A stretch of DNA of 64,000 nucleotides from Panicum virgatum (lineage: Eukaryota > Streptophyta > Magnoliopsida > Poales > Poaceae), in assembly GCF_016808335.1 (NCBI RefSeq), contig NC_053142.1:2989802-3053801 (forward strand), read 5' to 3'. Both the position numbers and the translations under genes were made by a program. The notes below the pieces were generated by a model that was given only the letters and a program-made list of their open reading frames with translations, was not told where the DNA came from and did not search any database. Positions 44,960 to 57,610 of the stretch are shown here, one piece after another. Positions within the stretch are counted from its first letter, which is position 1. Each line of letters opens with the position of its first letter.

Positions 44960-47598
44960 ATGGAAGCTCCGGCGGCGGAGAGCAGCAACAATCCTAATAC
45001 CAATAATGGCGGTGGTGCTGAAGATGAGGGCGACGCCGGTGGCCGCTTCTCCTGGCGGCTGGTCTGGCTCTTGGCCGTCCGGTCCGCAGCAGAGAAGGTG
45101 GCCCAGATCGCGAGGGACGACCCCAGGCGGGTGGCGCACTCGCTCAAGGTCGGGCTGGCTCTCACGCTCGTCTCCGTGGTCTACTACGTCACGCCGCTCT
45201 TCAACGGCTTCGGCGGCTCCGCCATGTGGGCCGTGCTCACGGTCGTCATCGTCATGGAGTTCACCGTTGGTGCGACGCTGAGTAAAGGCCTGAACCGAGC
45301 TCTGGCGACGCTGGTGGCCAGCTCCCTCGTCATCGGAGCTCATGAGGTAGCCAGCCTCGTCGTCCCGAGTGAGAAGGCAGAGTCCATACTACTCGTCGTC
45401 TTCGTCTTCTTTGTAGGTAATTATTCCATGGTCACTACAACATCAGCAATTAATGTTGCATGCTTATCAACCTTGATGGTATGGCCGGTGCGGCGCTGCA
45501 GCGTCGGCAGCGACCTTCTCACGGTTCATCCCGGAGATCAAGGCGAGGTTCGACTACGGTGTCAGTATATTCATACTCACCTTCAGCCTCGTCGCCGTCT
45601 CCAGCTGCCGCGTCGAGGAGCTCATGCCCCTCGCGCTCCAGCGCACCACCACCATCTTGGCCGGCGTCGCCATCTGCCTCTGCACCACAATCTTGATCTG
45701 CCCGGTCTGGGCCGGCGAGGACCTGCACAAGCTCGCAGCCAACAACCTGGACAAGCTGGCCGAGTTCCTCGAAGGTACGATGCATTATTTATCAGACTAA
45801 ACAAGATGGCTTCAAACTAATTTTTTATATTATCTCACTCTAAAGCAAATAATTAACACTCATTTTGAACCATCCAGAGAATATGTAGTATATACCTTAT
45901 TTGCGGACCGAATGAGCATGGATATTTTTGAGAAAGGTGACTAAGGATAACTGAAATGCGCTAACCAGCTCAGCTAGCATCAGAGTGGGACAGCTCTGAT
46001 TTATGTGCACGTGGATGAGAGAGAGAGAGAGTACTGTTTGCATTATTGGCGGATTTGTTCCCCTGGATGGTCACCACATGTCACCATGACAGATGGAGTA
46101 AATGCAGGAAGAGAGAAATGGTGGATTCCATGGCTTGTTGTTCCAGTGGCGGAGCTAGAATTAAAATCTACCTATGGCGGAGACGCGAAGCAGTGAAGGG
46201 CAGAGAACCGCGAAGGCAGCCGAGGGCGACTAACCAACGGGCGATGGCAACATGTACGCCAATTTTTGGCAGTTCTGCTTCGGGAAAATGGGTTGGTCAT
46301 GGACTAACAGCTCAAAAGTCTAAATGTTTTATCTTCTTCTTCCTCCAGTTTCCAACCTAACAGACCTCTGTTTTCATGACGGTTGAGAAGTGGTTCGGGG
46401 AGATTCGTCGGCTACTAAGTGTGGCGGCAGCCATGGCTAGCCATTGTAGGTGGCTCCGCCATTGGCTTGTTCTTTTCCTACTTATTATTACATAATATAT
46501 GATGGTGTGAATCTCGGTGGAAGTTGAACTCAAGCACGTTGAGGATGAGCGTAGTGGGAGTGGAATGATCTTTCTAAGTTGGAAAAATAATTACGTGGTA
46601 GTAGGATGAGAAATTAATTATAGTTAGCAACTGTAAATTGTCTTGAGAAAATATAGAAACTAGAACAGATCTGAGTTGGATTGGAGTGGCTAAAACGATC
46701 CAACATATATATGTATGTGCCGAAAGTTCCTTTTAGATAACAGATCCCTCTTTTTAATAATGTATACAGGAATGGAAACTGAATGCTTTGGAGAGAATGC
46801 TAGAAGCGAGAATCTGGAGGGCAAGGATTTCCTTCACGCGTACAAGAGCGTCCTCAGCTCCAAGGAGAAAGAGGACTCTTTGGTAAGCTCCTCTCACTTA
46901 GCAGAATGTGTGCAGTTGCTTTATATAAGTTAAAATACCGGAGCTCCTATTGCACAGCAATATATTCCACCAATAATAAATACAACTGCAAACATCGCAG
47001 TGCACAGTAGCCAAGTGGGAACCTATGCACGGCAAATTCCGCTTCCGCCACCCATGGAGTCAATACCAGAAACTTGGTAGTCTTTGTCGCCAATGTGCTT
47101 CTAAAATGGAGGCTCTTGCTTCCTATGTCGTCATCCTGACAAAATCTCAGGTAATTGCTAATGCCCGCAGTTCATAATCAAAAGACTATGGGACCAAGTT
47201 TGATGATCGACAACCTTTTATTTCCTGATAATATATAGTATCCCGAAGCCAGTCCAGAGCTATGCTTGAAGGTTCGGACAACATGCGGTCAAATGAGCTT
47301 GCACTCTGCTTGGGCTCTCAGAGAACTCTCATCAGCAGTTAGGTCAATGACTACACCATCTTCAGCAAACAATGACTTGTCTGCAGCCATGAAAGTGGCA
47401 AATAGCTGCGGAAATGAATTACTGGAAGATGCGGCACTATTGCAAGTGATGCATATAGCAGTTGTTGGATCCCTTCTATCAGACTTGGTCATGCAGGTAA
47501 ACAAAATAACAGAATCAGTTCACAACCTAGCACGACTTGCACGCTTCAAAGACCCGGAAAAGACAGGAAATGATGTAGTTATCAATGTAAAAACTTGA
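44960..47598 (+). CDS. Aluminium-activated malate transporter (ALMT) family anion channel
   Basis: Five exons (44960-45416, 45502-45774, 46770-46882, 47001-47150, 47239-47598) with GT-AG introns in consistent phases give 450 residues, a normal ALMT length. Family marks: [19 protein letters not shown] (from about residue 53), [48 protein letters not shown] in exon 2, GMETECFGE at the exon 2/3 join, and the conserved W-E-P at about residues 287-289. About six N-terminal membrane helices are followed by a long cytosolic C-terminus. ALMTs pass malate and other anions across the plasma or vacuolar membrane in Al tolerance, stomata or ion balance; which role applies here cannot be read. Exon 4 starts CTVAKWEP where relatives have a slightly different linker. 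The gene looks intact. Confidence 0.92.
46144..46464. mobile_element. hAT-type MITE in ALMT intron 2 (321 bp)
   Basis: Ends CAGTGGCGGAGCTAG (46144) and, on the minus strand, CAATGGCGGAGCCACC (46464) are classical hAT MITE termini. Flanks TGTTGTTC and GCTTGTTC agree at 6 of 8 bases (old 8-bp TSD). It helps make intron 2 unusually long (995 bp) compared with the other introns (85-120 bp). Confidence 0.8.
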
Positions 47599-47909
47599 TA
47601 AACAGATGTTCTTATTATGTGATACAAATATGAGCATAATGACTTTTACAATTTGTTTTTCGCACTGGCACATGATTGTGACCTCAGGCCTGCCATTTGA
47701 GTTGATAGGTCTACAACAGAATCAGTTGATGAAGCGAAGCAACAAAGTAAACATGTAGGTTTATTCACCCGCACCAACTTGACGAGATGGTTCTCCCGAA
47801 GGCAATTCGTTGTATTTATTACCATAATAATATTGAGTTGAAGTCCACTTGAAGACATATAAGATGTCTTGGAAGTCTTTTGGTAGCCTTTTTTTTTTTG
47901 AGTGGAAGT

Positions 47910-49560
47910 CTTTTTTTTTCACAGTCACGGGGAAGCATCCCCACCTGAATTTCAATGATAGGGCTTTTGGCAGCCAAAATCCACAATACATTCTTAGAGT
48001 TTACAGCTAAAAACTATCACAACACACAAGAGGGAGAAGGTACAACACACCACAAAGCTACAAGGTCATGGATTGCTCCTCTAAAAAAAACAGAGGCATG
48101 TCATCTCCGAAGTAGCTACACACTAGTGATCTCAATTCCACGGGCGTCCGTAAAGCTCAAAGTCGAAATCTGACAGATGACAGCCGTGACTTGCATCATC
48201 TATGAGGCATATCCAGGATCCAAAATGACGAGACGCCAACGCCTTTTGAGGGGAGGAAACCTCTAAGGGTGAGAGTCGACGAGAGGACAACAAGGAGATC
48301 CAAGAGAGGGGGTCATAATCTCCGACCCGGCATTTAATGAGATGATGCAATCAAGAAGCATGGACGACCAGGAGGTATAGAGACTCATAGAAGACATTCA
48401 CTAGCTACTGGCTTATGCAACCATCAGAGGGGGATGTTAGCGGAGGACCAAAGTAGAGCACTTGGTGTTGATGCCGGGAAGAATTTCTCCACGACTACGT
48501 CTACAGGTAGGACGCGATGTCACGCCGCTGGTCTAGTAGACTAGAGCTGAGCTTTCGCCCAGAGGGACATCATGGCTGCAGGGCAGAAAGCAATCATAAC
48601 GCTTCCAGGAAGGTAAGTGACGCCCTCGGACGTTGCCATCATCAACACCGACAATGTGTCGGGCACGGCTTTTCGCACGGGCATGGCTTCAGGTGCAGGT
48701 GGATTATAGCAGCCTGAGCACCGTAGATGATGCATCACCGGAGAAGCACGAGCAAGACCCTCTAACCGCCAGAGCACCGAAGGTCACGCCGGCGCACACG
48801 CGGGGCTACCGGGCATTGCCATGGAGCACCCGTATGAGCTGTCGCAGATGCTGCGGCGTCCGCCTGGGCCTACATCGAGGTCGCGTGGCCACGCCAGCAC
48901 GCACACCATCGCCAAGCGCCGATGCACGGTGAGCCGCCACCGCCGAGCCCGCGCGGCCGAACCAGTGCGCCCACAATGCCGCTAGGCACCACCGCACTGT
49001 TTGGCATGGGGCATTAGCAGATCCGGATGCCGACTATGTAGATCCTGTCGGCACCGATGAAGATCTAGCCGCCGGCCAAGTTGTCGCCCCACCTGTGGAG
49101 TCGCATGCTCCGCCCATTTGCCGAACGCAACATTGTCTGGGATCTCGAGATCTGGCCATGAAAAGGACGGTTCTGGGACCGGTGCTCCATGGACGACAGC
49201 AGGTCCAGGACGGAGCATGGCGAGGCTATGGGCAGAGACAAAGGAGGGAAACGGTGGGATGACGGAGAGGCCCCGCCGCCGCTGTCCTGGCACCCGCATG
49301 GGCTTCCGGCGGCGGCGAGGGGCAGAGAGGGTGCCGGAAGGCTGCGCGCCGGCAGCACGGTTTCCACCCGAGTCATCCTTGGGGGCTACGCGGGGGCATG
49401 GGTTCTCCCCAAGTTGGCTCTGTCTTGGAAGTATAGACATGACAGTGTACATCTTTGTGCAAAGAAGACAAGCATGCAAAATTTTCAAACTCCTAGAGCT
49501 ACTCAAAAGCTAAGAAAAATAGCAAGCTACTTGAACTGGAGGAGCAGATAAGGGCAGGGC
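47910..49560 (-). mobile_element. Retroposon-like insertion (1.65 kb) with A-tail and 9-bp TSD
   Basis: AGTGGAAGT at 47901-47909 recurs at 49561-49569. Directly after the left copy is a T-run (47911-47919), the A-tail of a minus-strand element, then CACGGGGAAGCATCCCCACCTG, a common grass LINE 3' UTR motif. The 5' half (48500-49500) is GC-rich; the longest minus frame (49506-48982, 174 residues) matches no family known to me. No RT is seen, so it may be a LINE with internal deletion or a processed chimera. Confidence 0.5.
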
Positions 49561-49586
49561 AGTGGAAGTAACAATAGTAGTGGGTG

Positions 49587-50790
49587 CACTACTACAGAAC
49601 TGGTCATAGCAAACGGTCTATCACCAACGGTTCGAAACGAACCGGCGGTGATGTCCATCATCACCGCCGGTTGGTAACACGAACTGGCGGTGATGAGGTC
49701 ACCGACCATCACCGCCTGTTCCATCCACGAGCCGGCGGTGATGAGGCACATCACCACAGGCCACGCCTGCCCCGCTCGCGTCCGCCCATAGCCCTCTTTT
49801 TTTTTAGCAGTAAAGGGCAGATGGCCCTCCCTCACCCTCACTCACGGCGCCGTCCACCTCCCCGTCCTCCCTCCTCCCGCGCCCTCCCATGGCAGCGGCG
49901 GCCGGCCCTTTGCCTCATCCTCCGCCCGCGCCCTCCCATGGCGCCGGCGGTGGTAGAGGCCTTTGCGGCGGCCATGGCGGCCGGATCCGCACAGAGCATG
50001 GCAGATTTGCAGCGGCCGGCCCTCCGTCGCCTCGTCCTCCCTCCTCTCGCAACGTCCCATGGCGGTGGCGCCGGCCCTCCTCCCTCCCTCGCCGTGGCGC
50101 TCCGAGCTCAGGTGGCGGCCGGATCCGGGCGCGCCTTGGTGCTCCGAGCTTCGGCGGCGGCCGGATCCGGGTGCTCCTAGCTCCGTGCGTGCAGGCGGCT
50201 CGGAGGAGCAGGGCTCACGGCGGCGCGGGCGCTTTGACGTTGGCCTCCCTCTGCGGCATCGCGCAGTGGGACAATGGTTCCAGCGAGCTCCGCAGGCTTT
50301 GAGTGTATTCTGTCATGTTTTGTTTCCATGATCAGTCTGTTATGTTATTCATTCCCGATTCAATCCTTGAGTTCATGGCTATATCAATTTTCTTAATATA
50401 TGTTTGTGAAGTTTAAACCAATCTCATAGGTCATCCTTTTGGTCTTAGTATGTCTGCCTACTTGAAAATTCTGCTGCTATAATTATATATTATATATGTT
50501 ATACAAATGATGCAATATTATTATATGAAAATATTTTTTTGATGGGAAAAAGGTCTTCACCAACGGTTCCAGATACGAACCGGCGGTGATGGGTGCACAT
50601 CACCAACGGTTGGCGCACGCATCACCGCCGGTTTATGAAGAACCGGCGGTGATGAACCCCCTCCATCACCACTGGTTCTGGAACCGGCGGTGATGGCCCC
50701 GCTATCACCATCGACTTAAATCCAACGGTACCCAAAACCATTGGTGATGCACTTTTAGAACCGGCGGTGATAGGGGTGGCTGTAGTAGTG
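49587..50790. mobile_element. Non-autonomous CACTA element (1204 bp)
   Basis: CACTACTACAGAACTGG at 49587 pairs with GGCTGTAGTAGTG ending at 50790. TSD GTG is at 49584-49586 and 50791-50793. Subterminal regions are packed with ACCGGCGGTGATG and its inverse CATCACCGCCGGT (about 49621-49760 and 50550-50770), the expected transposase-binding arrays. The interior (49815-50310) is GC-rich with frames on both strands, perhaps captured exon DNA, followed by an AT-rich intron-like part. Confidence 0.88.
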
Positions 50791-50793
50791 GTG

Positions 50794-51383
50794 ATTACCT
50801 GAAAAATTGGGGTCTGGAATGGATTGATGGCTCTCAACAGGTATAGAGCTGAAACTTGTTACTCAATTTTATTTTCCTGCTAGATGTAGGAATTTAGTCT
50901 CTGATTGTCCTTTGAGCAAAACATCGTTTTAAGCATCTGATAACTCAATGGCTAGAAACAATTATGTAACTTTTTTATTTTCTTCATCGATTTCTTTATT
51001 TCCTGAGCTCTTCTTGTAAAACTTGCTCTTTTTATCATAATCGGTAGGGGGCAATCCTCCTCAAAAGAAATATGATTTTACTTCAGAATTCATATGTATG
51101 ATATTGCTAGTTGATATGATTGTAGTAATAACAAATCGTTTTCACTAGATTTCAACTCAGACAGCAGTGATATCTTGGAGGACTCGTTCACAGTATGACT
51201 CAGCCTTTTTAGACCCAACAATTTATTTAATGTGTGCTCTTCTCAAGTACCTATGAAATTCCCATGTTCCTAAAGAATCTTTCTTAATGCATCGAGAGTA
51301 AATTTGAGAAGTTTTTAGCATGTTTATGCACCTTCTATACATTGAGGATGTTAACATTGAGCTAGACAGAAGAAATTAACGCG
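50794..51383. other. AT-rich intergenic stretch
   Basis: No gene or repeat recognised. Confidence 0.35.
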
Positions 51384-51952
51384 CTTTTTTCATTTTTATA
51401 TTTTAAAAAAACAAAATTTCAAAAATATATGCCGAATAGGGAAATTTTCAAAAATGGGTGTCTGTCGCCCATCCAGTTGGCGGCAGGACCTAAATGTTAA
51501 AAAAAATTATATTTATGTCCTAGCGCCCAGGGCGCATTAAATAGTGAACTTGTAAAATTAATATAAAATCGTAGAAAAATTATAAAAATACAAAATAAAC
51601 TGTTCTGGATTCTATGAAACAATATATACAACTTTTGTTACATAAAGTTTTTCATTTTATCAATGTATCTTGCTCTATTTTAAATACCAGTTTAATACAT
51701 TTTTATTTAAATCTCAAGATCCATCCTTTGTGTTATGAAGAAATTAGTATTAGTAATCAATTTATATAATAGTTAATTAGTTTAGTCATTAGGCGGTTAC
51801 CTTTCTCGAAAGGGCCAACTCACGAGGGGGCCATTCATGAAGGGGCATGTCCCTTCGAGAATAAGCACCATTTCCCTCTTGTACATATATAAGAAGTGGT
51901 CTAAACCATCAATAAAGACAATCAATCATTCCAATCACTTTTACTTCTAACA

Positions 51953-54300
51953 CGTTATCAGCACGAACTGCTCTCCGCTGAGATTGAGAAACGAAAAGAA
52001 GAAGCAAGCAATGACGCCGGCGACGAGCGGTTACCAACATGCGCTGCGTCCAAGACGACCAGATTTCCTTCGATGTCTTCGTCACCAACGGCGGCCACTT
52101 GCCGGCGGCAACAACATGAACGTCCACTCCGACATCGATATGCCTGTGTCACCAACTCACCATGACAGGAAGAACGGCCGGCTGCTCGCTGGCGACATGC
52201 TCTGACCAACAAGCCACGGAGATAACTGGACTCCATCACAATCTGATTATTTACATTTTGTTTACTCTTCTTGCATCGTTAATTAAGTACATGCAGGAAA
52301 ATCATGAGACGACGGAGAATGAATAACAGACGCGTCGTCTTCGTTGGAATTGGCAATCACGTCGTCCGGCCTCAATCAGATTAATGTGGAAAAGAGGAAC
52401 GCACCGTCGATCTTGAACGAAGACGGCGCATCCGTGCCAATACAGCCGACAGGGAGGACATGCGAGTCCCTCCATCAGACAACCTCGGCGATTCCCGGCG
52501 ATTCCCGCAGGGCACCCTCACCATCGGTGGCCGGCACCACCAGAGAACCGGTGACGCTCGGCACGCCGTAGAGACGCAGACAGGGGCACACACGACGCCG
52601 GCGGCGGCACCAAAAGGCGGCGGCATTCGTGCGTGGCGCACGAGGGCGCTGGGCGCGGCCCGCGGCGGCGCTCACTTGCGCAAGCGGAAGGGCGAAGCGG
52701 CGCACTCGGCAACAGGCGGCAGCGGCAGCATCAAGGGGCGGCGGTGGCGCCCCCATAGGAGGCGGCGACGGTTCCAGGGAGCAGGTTCCCTACCGCACCC
52801 CCTCCCTACCCCTTAATCGGGCTGAGCCAGGCCGCGGCCTCTGGCAGGCCGACCACTCGCAGGCCTAGCCAGGGTACCGAGCCTCCTGTTTTTGCACAGT
52901 ATTTTTTTTTTCCTCCTATGATTTACATGGTAATTCAAATAAGTAGATTACTACTATATTGTTTCCTTATGGTTAGCCCTAGACTAGATACAACATTGCA
53001 ATATATTGCATTTATAATTGAAAATATAAATGCTTGTTTTAGACCTTGTGTTTAAATGACTTTATGATGCAAATTATTTATCTAGAGTAAATAGATAGTT
53101 TTTGAGACCTATGAGTCTTTAAAAATTGCATCATAATATATTATATCGTGGAAATTTTAACTGTTTAATATTTACATATATTTTTCTGTGTCTACGATTT
53201 TCTGTTTTCGTCATGGACTGACAGAATTTGTATGGTAGAATCGTTACTTCTGTACATTATTTGCTTTTGAGACCAGAAAATTGTATATGTAAACATAAAT
53301 AGTTTATCAATTTTGTTGGTTGCCAATTATTTTAATTGCAACAAAATCGGATCCTCTTAATTAAGTGATGCTTAATTAATGATGGTTGTATTTAGGCACA
53401 TATTAGCCTAGTCTAGAAAGGAAAAATGGCAGCCACACCATTTTTGCTAGTAAGGCTAACATAAAAAGTGGATTTTTGTTTTAATCCCTACGGAATTTGC
53501 GCAAATTATGCCACTATCCATCTATAGCACTATGTGCTTAGTAAATTTTCTGTTTTAATATTTGAATTAAATAGTATCAATATGGTAGAGTACTTTGTTA
53601 ACATTGTTAATTTGGTAATTTTTCTATAAGTAACATTTTAATATAGATTGTTACTCTTAATTAAAAATTTCTTAATTATTGAGGGGTTATGCAAAATTGT
53701 TATATCTATATTTTGGATATATTTGGGATCCTAACACAAGTAATGGAGTCCTAGGCATTGACTGCGTTTAATTCATATTGAATTATTCAGCCCAGAGACC
53801 GTGCCTATGGCAGGGATTATTCGCCCATTGCTGAGAGATCTACATCACGTTTATTTTAAACTTGATGATTACCTACATTGTGTTCTCCCAAATAAGTGTT
53901 TTGGAAATATACAAATGATACACTTTTATGGTGATTACCAGCATTCATTATTAAAGGTTACACACAGGTAGTAGAGTCTTAGGCATTGGCTGCGGTATAT
54001 TCATGTGAATATATCAGCCTAGAGACCGTGCTTATAGCAGCAATTTATTTGCCTACTACTGAGAGATCTACTCTATGTTTCGGACATAGAAATCATCTAC
54101 TATGTGTGTGCCATATTAATAATGATTGTCTATGAGGTATGCACATTTTGTGATAACCTCTAATTGTTGTGAGGTTTGAAGTTTTGTTGACTACCTCCAA
54201 CTATCCAAAACAACGAGGAGATATGGATACCCCTAAATTTTGCATTGGATATTACAACATCACCGTAGTGATTTTTAACTTACCTTCGGTGTAAATTAAT
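51953..54300 (+). other. Unusually long Copia leader with GC-rich insert
   Basis: About 2.3 kb separate the PBS from the first gag-like sequence. 52000-52200 and 52380-52870 are GC-rich, unlike the AT-rich remainder; frames there (e.g. 52460-52816) are Arg/Gly/Ala-rich and unrelated to gag. The insert may be captured host DNA. A 228-bp-period duplication lies at 53733-54077. Confidence 0.6.
53733..54077 (+). repeat. Direct duplication, period 228 bp, in the Copia leader
   Basis: About 118 bp at 53733-53850 recur at 53959-54077 (shared AGGCATTG, CAGCC(C/T)AGAGACCGTGC and TGAGAGATCTAC blocks, same 228-bp offset throughout). Each contains a small hairpin around ATTCATATTGAAT or ATTCATGTGAAT. 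Diverged, so the duplication is not recent. Confidence 0.8.
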
Positions 54301-54309
54301 TAAATCAAT

Positions 54310-57300
54310 GGTTGTCACATGTTGCGGATATTGACTTTAGAGGAGTTTGATGAACTCGCTCTAGATGGTATCACTATCCCACATGGACAGTGGACAATAG
54401 CATTGGTTTTATCCCATTGACTAAAAAAAATTTCATGAACCTCAATCTGGAGTTGTTCATTATACATCAAATATGTTGTAATACTTATTGTCAACACATA
54501 AGTATTGTACGTATCATATTATGAATTTGATACTTGACAATATTTATGGATTTCTATATATTAGATGAGAATTTCATTGAATTCTTGTCATATATAGATA
54601 TAGATCATACGGGAATCATTCCAATGTGGGAATGATATGTGTCTAGTGGATTTTTTTTACCACAAACTCTATAATTGGGGAAGAAAAATGTTCCTAGTTC
54701 TTATGACAAGAAGAGGGAATATTTTTGGCCATCGTTGATGCAATGCAATGATAGTTTGGTTTGTTCTACCACTATCATTCTTCCTATGGATATGAGTTAA
54801 CAATTGAGCATATTTAATTATATCCTAATTCGACTCATATCTTACCAAATTATACAGATATCCAAATGTGTTTTCATATGGAAACACAAGAAGACAACAT
54901 TGGATACTGCATATAAGAAATGAGATAGGACTCATCTTTGTTGTATTATGCATACAACAATTCCCGTATAACATGTTGCGTATAAGAATTTTTCACATTT
55001 TTGATCCATTCAAGATTTGGAATGATCAACTGGCCATCCATAGGGATGCGTGAAAAATTATTGGCAATTATTTTGGTCCTGATTTCCCCAAAGTGTGGAT
55101 ACTGTAAGTACCACAGGGATATGGATTATAAGATTCTCTTATCTTAAAATCAGGTTGACTCTATTAGATTCTTGATCATATTCAAAAGAATATGTATGGG
55201 TCCGATACAAAGATTGTATGGACAGTTCAGGCATTTCATGGTTGTATAAATACATCTATGAGATGATCTAGAGTGTGTAAAGTTTACACACTCAGCCATG
55301 CATTTGGTAGATAATGCCTTTTGTTATGAGCATTATCCTGAACATTACTAAACCTTTGTACCTTCAATGACGATTACATGGTATAACATAAGTTTAGTTA
55401 CATATCCAAAAAGATAAATACCACTCAACTCCCAATTGTAAATAAAGGGGGGAGCAGTATGGCCATAAAGCAATATTAGTCATGCTAGCAATAGAAGAAT
55501 TTTCTTCTAAATTAGTAAATACAACTCAACCTTTGGTTGAAAGATACCTAGATGACATTTTATGTCTTGTGGACATTTATAATCCACAACCCAGCTCAGA
55601 GGTGCACCAAAATACTGATGCTGGGATATCGGAAAGCCCTGACTCTCGTTTAAGGAAGTCACGATGAGTCATTCAGGGTCCATTTTGAGTTTTGATAACC
55701 AGAGAATTATATCATATAAAGGCTACATGAGTCGACTCATACTTCTCTGAATAAATTATATACATTACTCAAAGTTATCCAGTTAATAAGACCATGGCAG
55801 AGTGCTTTGTCACTCTTACTGGAACTTGACGAGTAAAGTTATACATACAGAGATAGTCTTGCTCACCAAAAGAGATGTGTTTGGTAGTAAAGCCAACACC
55901 TAGACGTACCTTTACTGTGGGTACAAAAGTGTTTTCATCATAATGGATTGAGAACAATGAGGTGGTGAGATTAAAGCAAGACTAGTAGCACAAAGGGTTT
56001 ACGCAAAGCCCAGAGCATTGATTTTCAAATGCAAGTTATTCTCCATAGTAAATTATAAAATTTCCGATACTAACTTTTGACTGGAAGTACAAAAGCATCT
56101 ATCTTTGCAGTTGATAGATGTAGTGATTACATACGATCGCTTGATTTGGTATATTGTGAAACTTCCGGGAAGGAGTTCACATATCCAATACTTATATATA
56201 AAATCGCAACATATACCGTATATTACTTAAGTCGATATATGGCTTAAAACAGTTAAGTCGATTTTGGTACAATCGACTTTGTATGTATTCCTTATATTGA
56301 AGGGATACATGATTGATTACACGTCGTGTTCATTTCAGAATCCTTAATTGGAATTTCTAGTATTATATGATTGTCAATAAACTTGACATAATTGGTAATG
56401 AACACTTGTGAAGAACACGTTGTAATCTATAGACGGAGTTTAGAGATGGGAGATACGGTCTAAACCAAAATTTTATTTTGTGTTTACAATCCAAGTATCT
56501 TCTCCCAGGTTTTTGTAGTAAAGCTAACTATATCCATATCATATTGAATCATTTAATATGAAAGGGAATCCTATGGTGGTTCTACCTCATGATAGAAAAC
56601 ATATGAGGGGAGATTGTTTTATGCCATAGTGATTGAATTAAGATAATAGGACATGTGGTCCATTATCCCTGTGCTATTTATGCGCTAATATATATATTGC
56701 AAAAGTTCCCGGCCGGATATTGTCTTTGCAATAATTTGCTATCTAATAGTTGCGCTATTCTACCTAAGGCTGGTAGATTCAAGTTAAGAATATCTTTGAT
56801 ATCTTAAAATAGCACATACAGATTTGGCCGATTACGTGGATATCATGATTCTGTTTATCTATAAGATCCCCAAAATTCTAGATCATTGAAATAAGCTTTA
56901 CATGAATATGGAAAGACTAATATATAATAGTCTTTAAGTACGTAGACATTTAATGGTCAATTCCATTAATCATTCTGATATTGTATTGTATAAGGCTACA
57001 CATGAATGTGTATAGCTTGACAGAATGATATGTCACATACTGAAGTTATGTGGTATTGATTCTATTGAATCAAAGGTCATTATCTATAAAGGTAATGCAG
57101 CTTGTGTTGTTTAGATGGAGACAAGTTATACTAAATGCAATATTTTGCATTGAGATGGTTCTGTTTCATAGGTCATATGGGCATATGAACATTTGCAAAC
57201 TAAGTACTTGTGATAATCTCGAAGAGATATTCACAAGGTCTACTATACTCCACATATGTGTAGAATATATTGGTATGAAAGGTTTGCAAGTTTCAGGGGG

Positions 57301-57340
57301 AGAGTCTCTCGTCTCTCTGATTAATAACTTGTTGAAAACA
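54310..57340 (+). pseudogene. Decayed Copia gag-pol
   Basis: Recognisable pieces in the expected Copia order: a gag-like EEFDELALDG (54336-54370), gag-pre-integrase/integrase pieces (PKCGYCKYHRDMDYKI near 55090, then a core fragment at 55200-55330), RT pieces (PKDVFG, EIKARLVAQGFTQ near 55960-56010, SIYGLKQ near 56235) and RNase H pieces (CDNLEEIFT near 57210, VEYIGMKGL near 57260). Stops and frameshifts occur throughout and the active-site boxes are not intact. Not functional. Confidence 0.8.
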
Positions 57341-57344
57341 TCAT

Positions 57345-57610
57345 ATTGCACTCTTTTCTTTGTATGAGTTTTCCCTTTGGGTTTCTCATATAAAGTTTTT
57401 AATGAAGCAATATCGACACAAGACTATGTCATATCATCCATTTTTCTCAAAGAGATTTTTGGTGGATGATATTGAGACATATGATACATTGTACTCTTTT
57501 CTTTATGTGAGTTTTTTCTTTTTGAGGTTTCTCATATAAAGTTTTTGATGAGGCAATATCAACATAAAATTATATGCTATGTCATCTAGTTTTCCCCACA
57601 GGGGTTTTTA
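57345..57610 (+). repeat. Duplicated module before the Copia 3' LTR
   Basis: TTTCTCATATAAAGTTTTT(A/G)ATGA(A/G)GC with the preceding ACTCTTTTCTTT and following ATGTCATC blocks occurs twice, about 146 bp apart (cores near 57385 and 57531). Such modules between pol and PPT are common in this Copia type. Confidence 0.7.

Noticed and set aside
48982..49506. A host gene on the minus strand (174 codons)
   Set aside because: Lies inside a retroposon-like insertion with A-tail and TSD, no family match, no splice or promoter signals.
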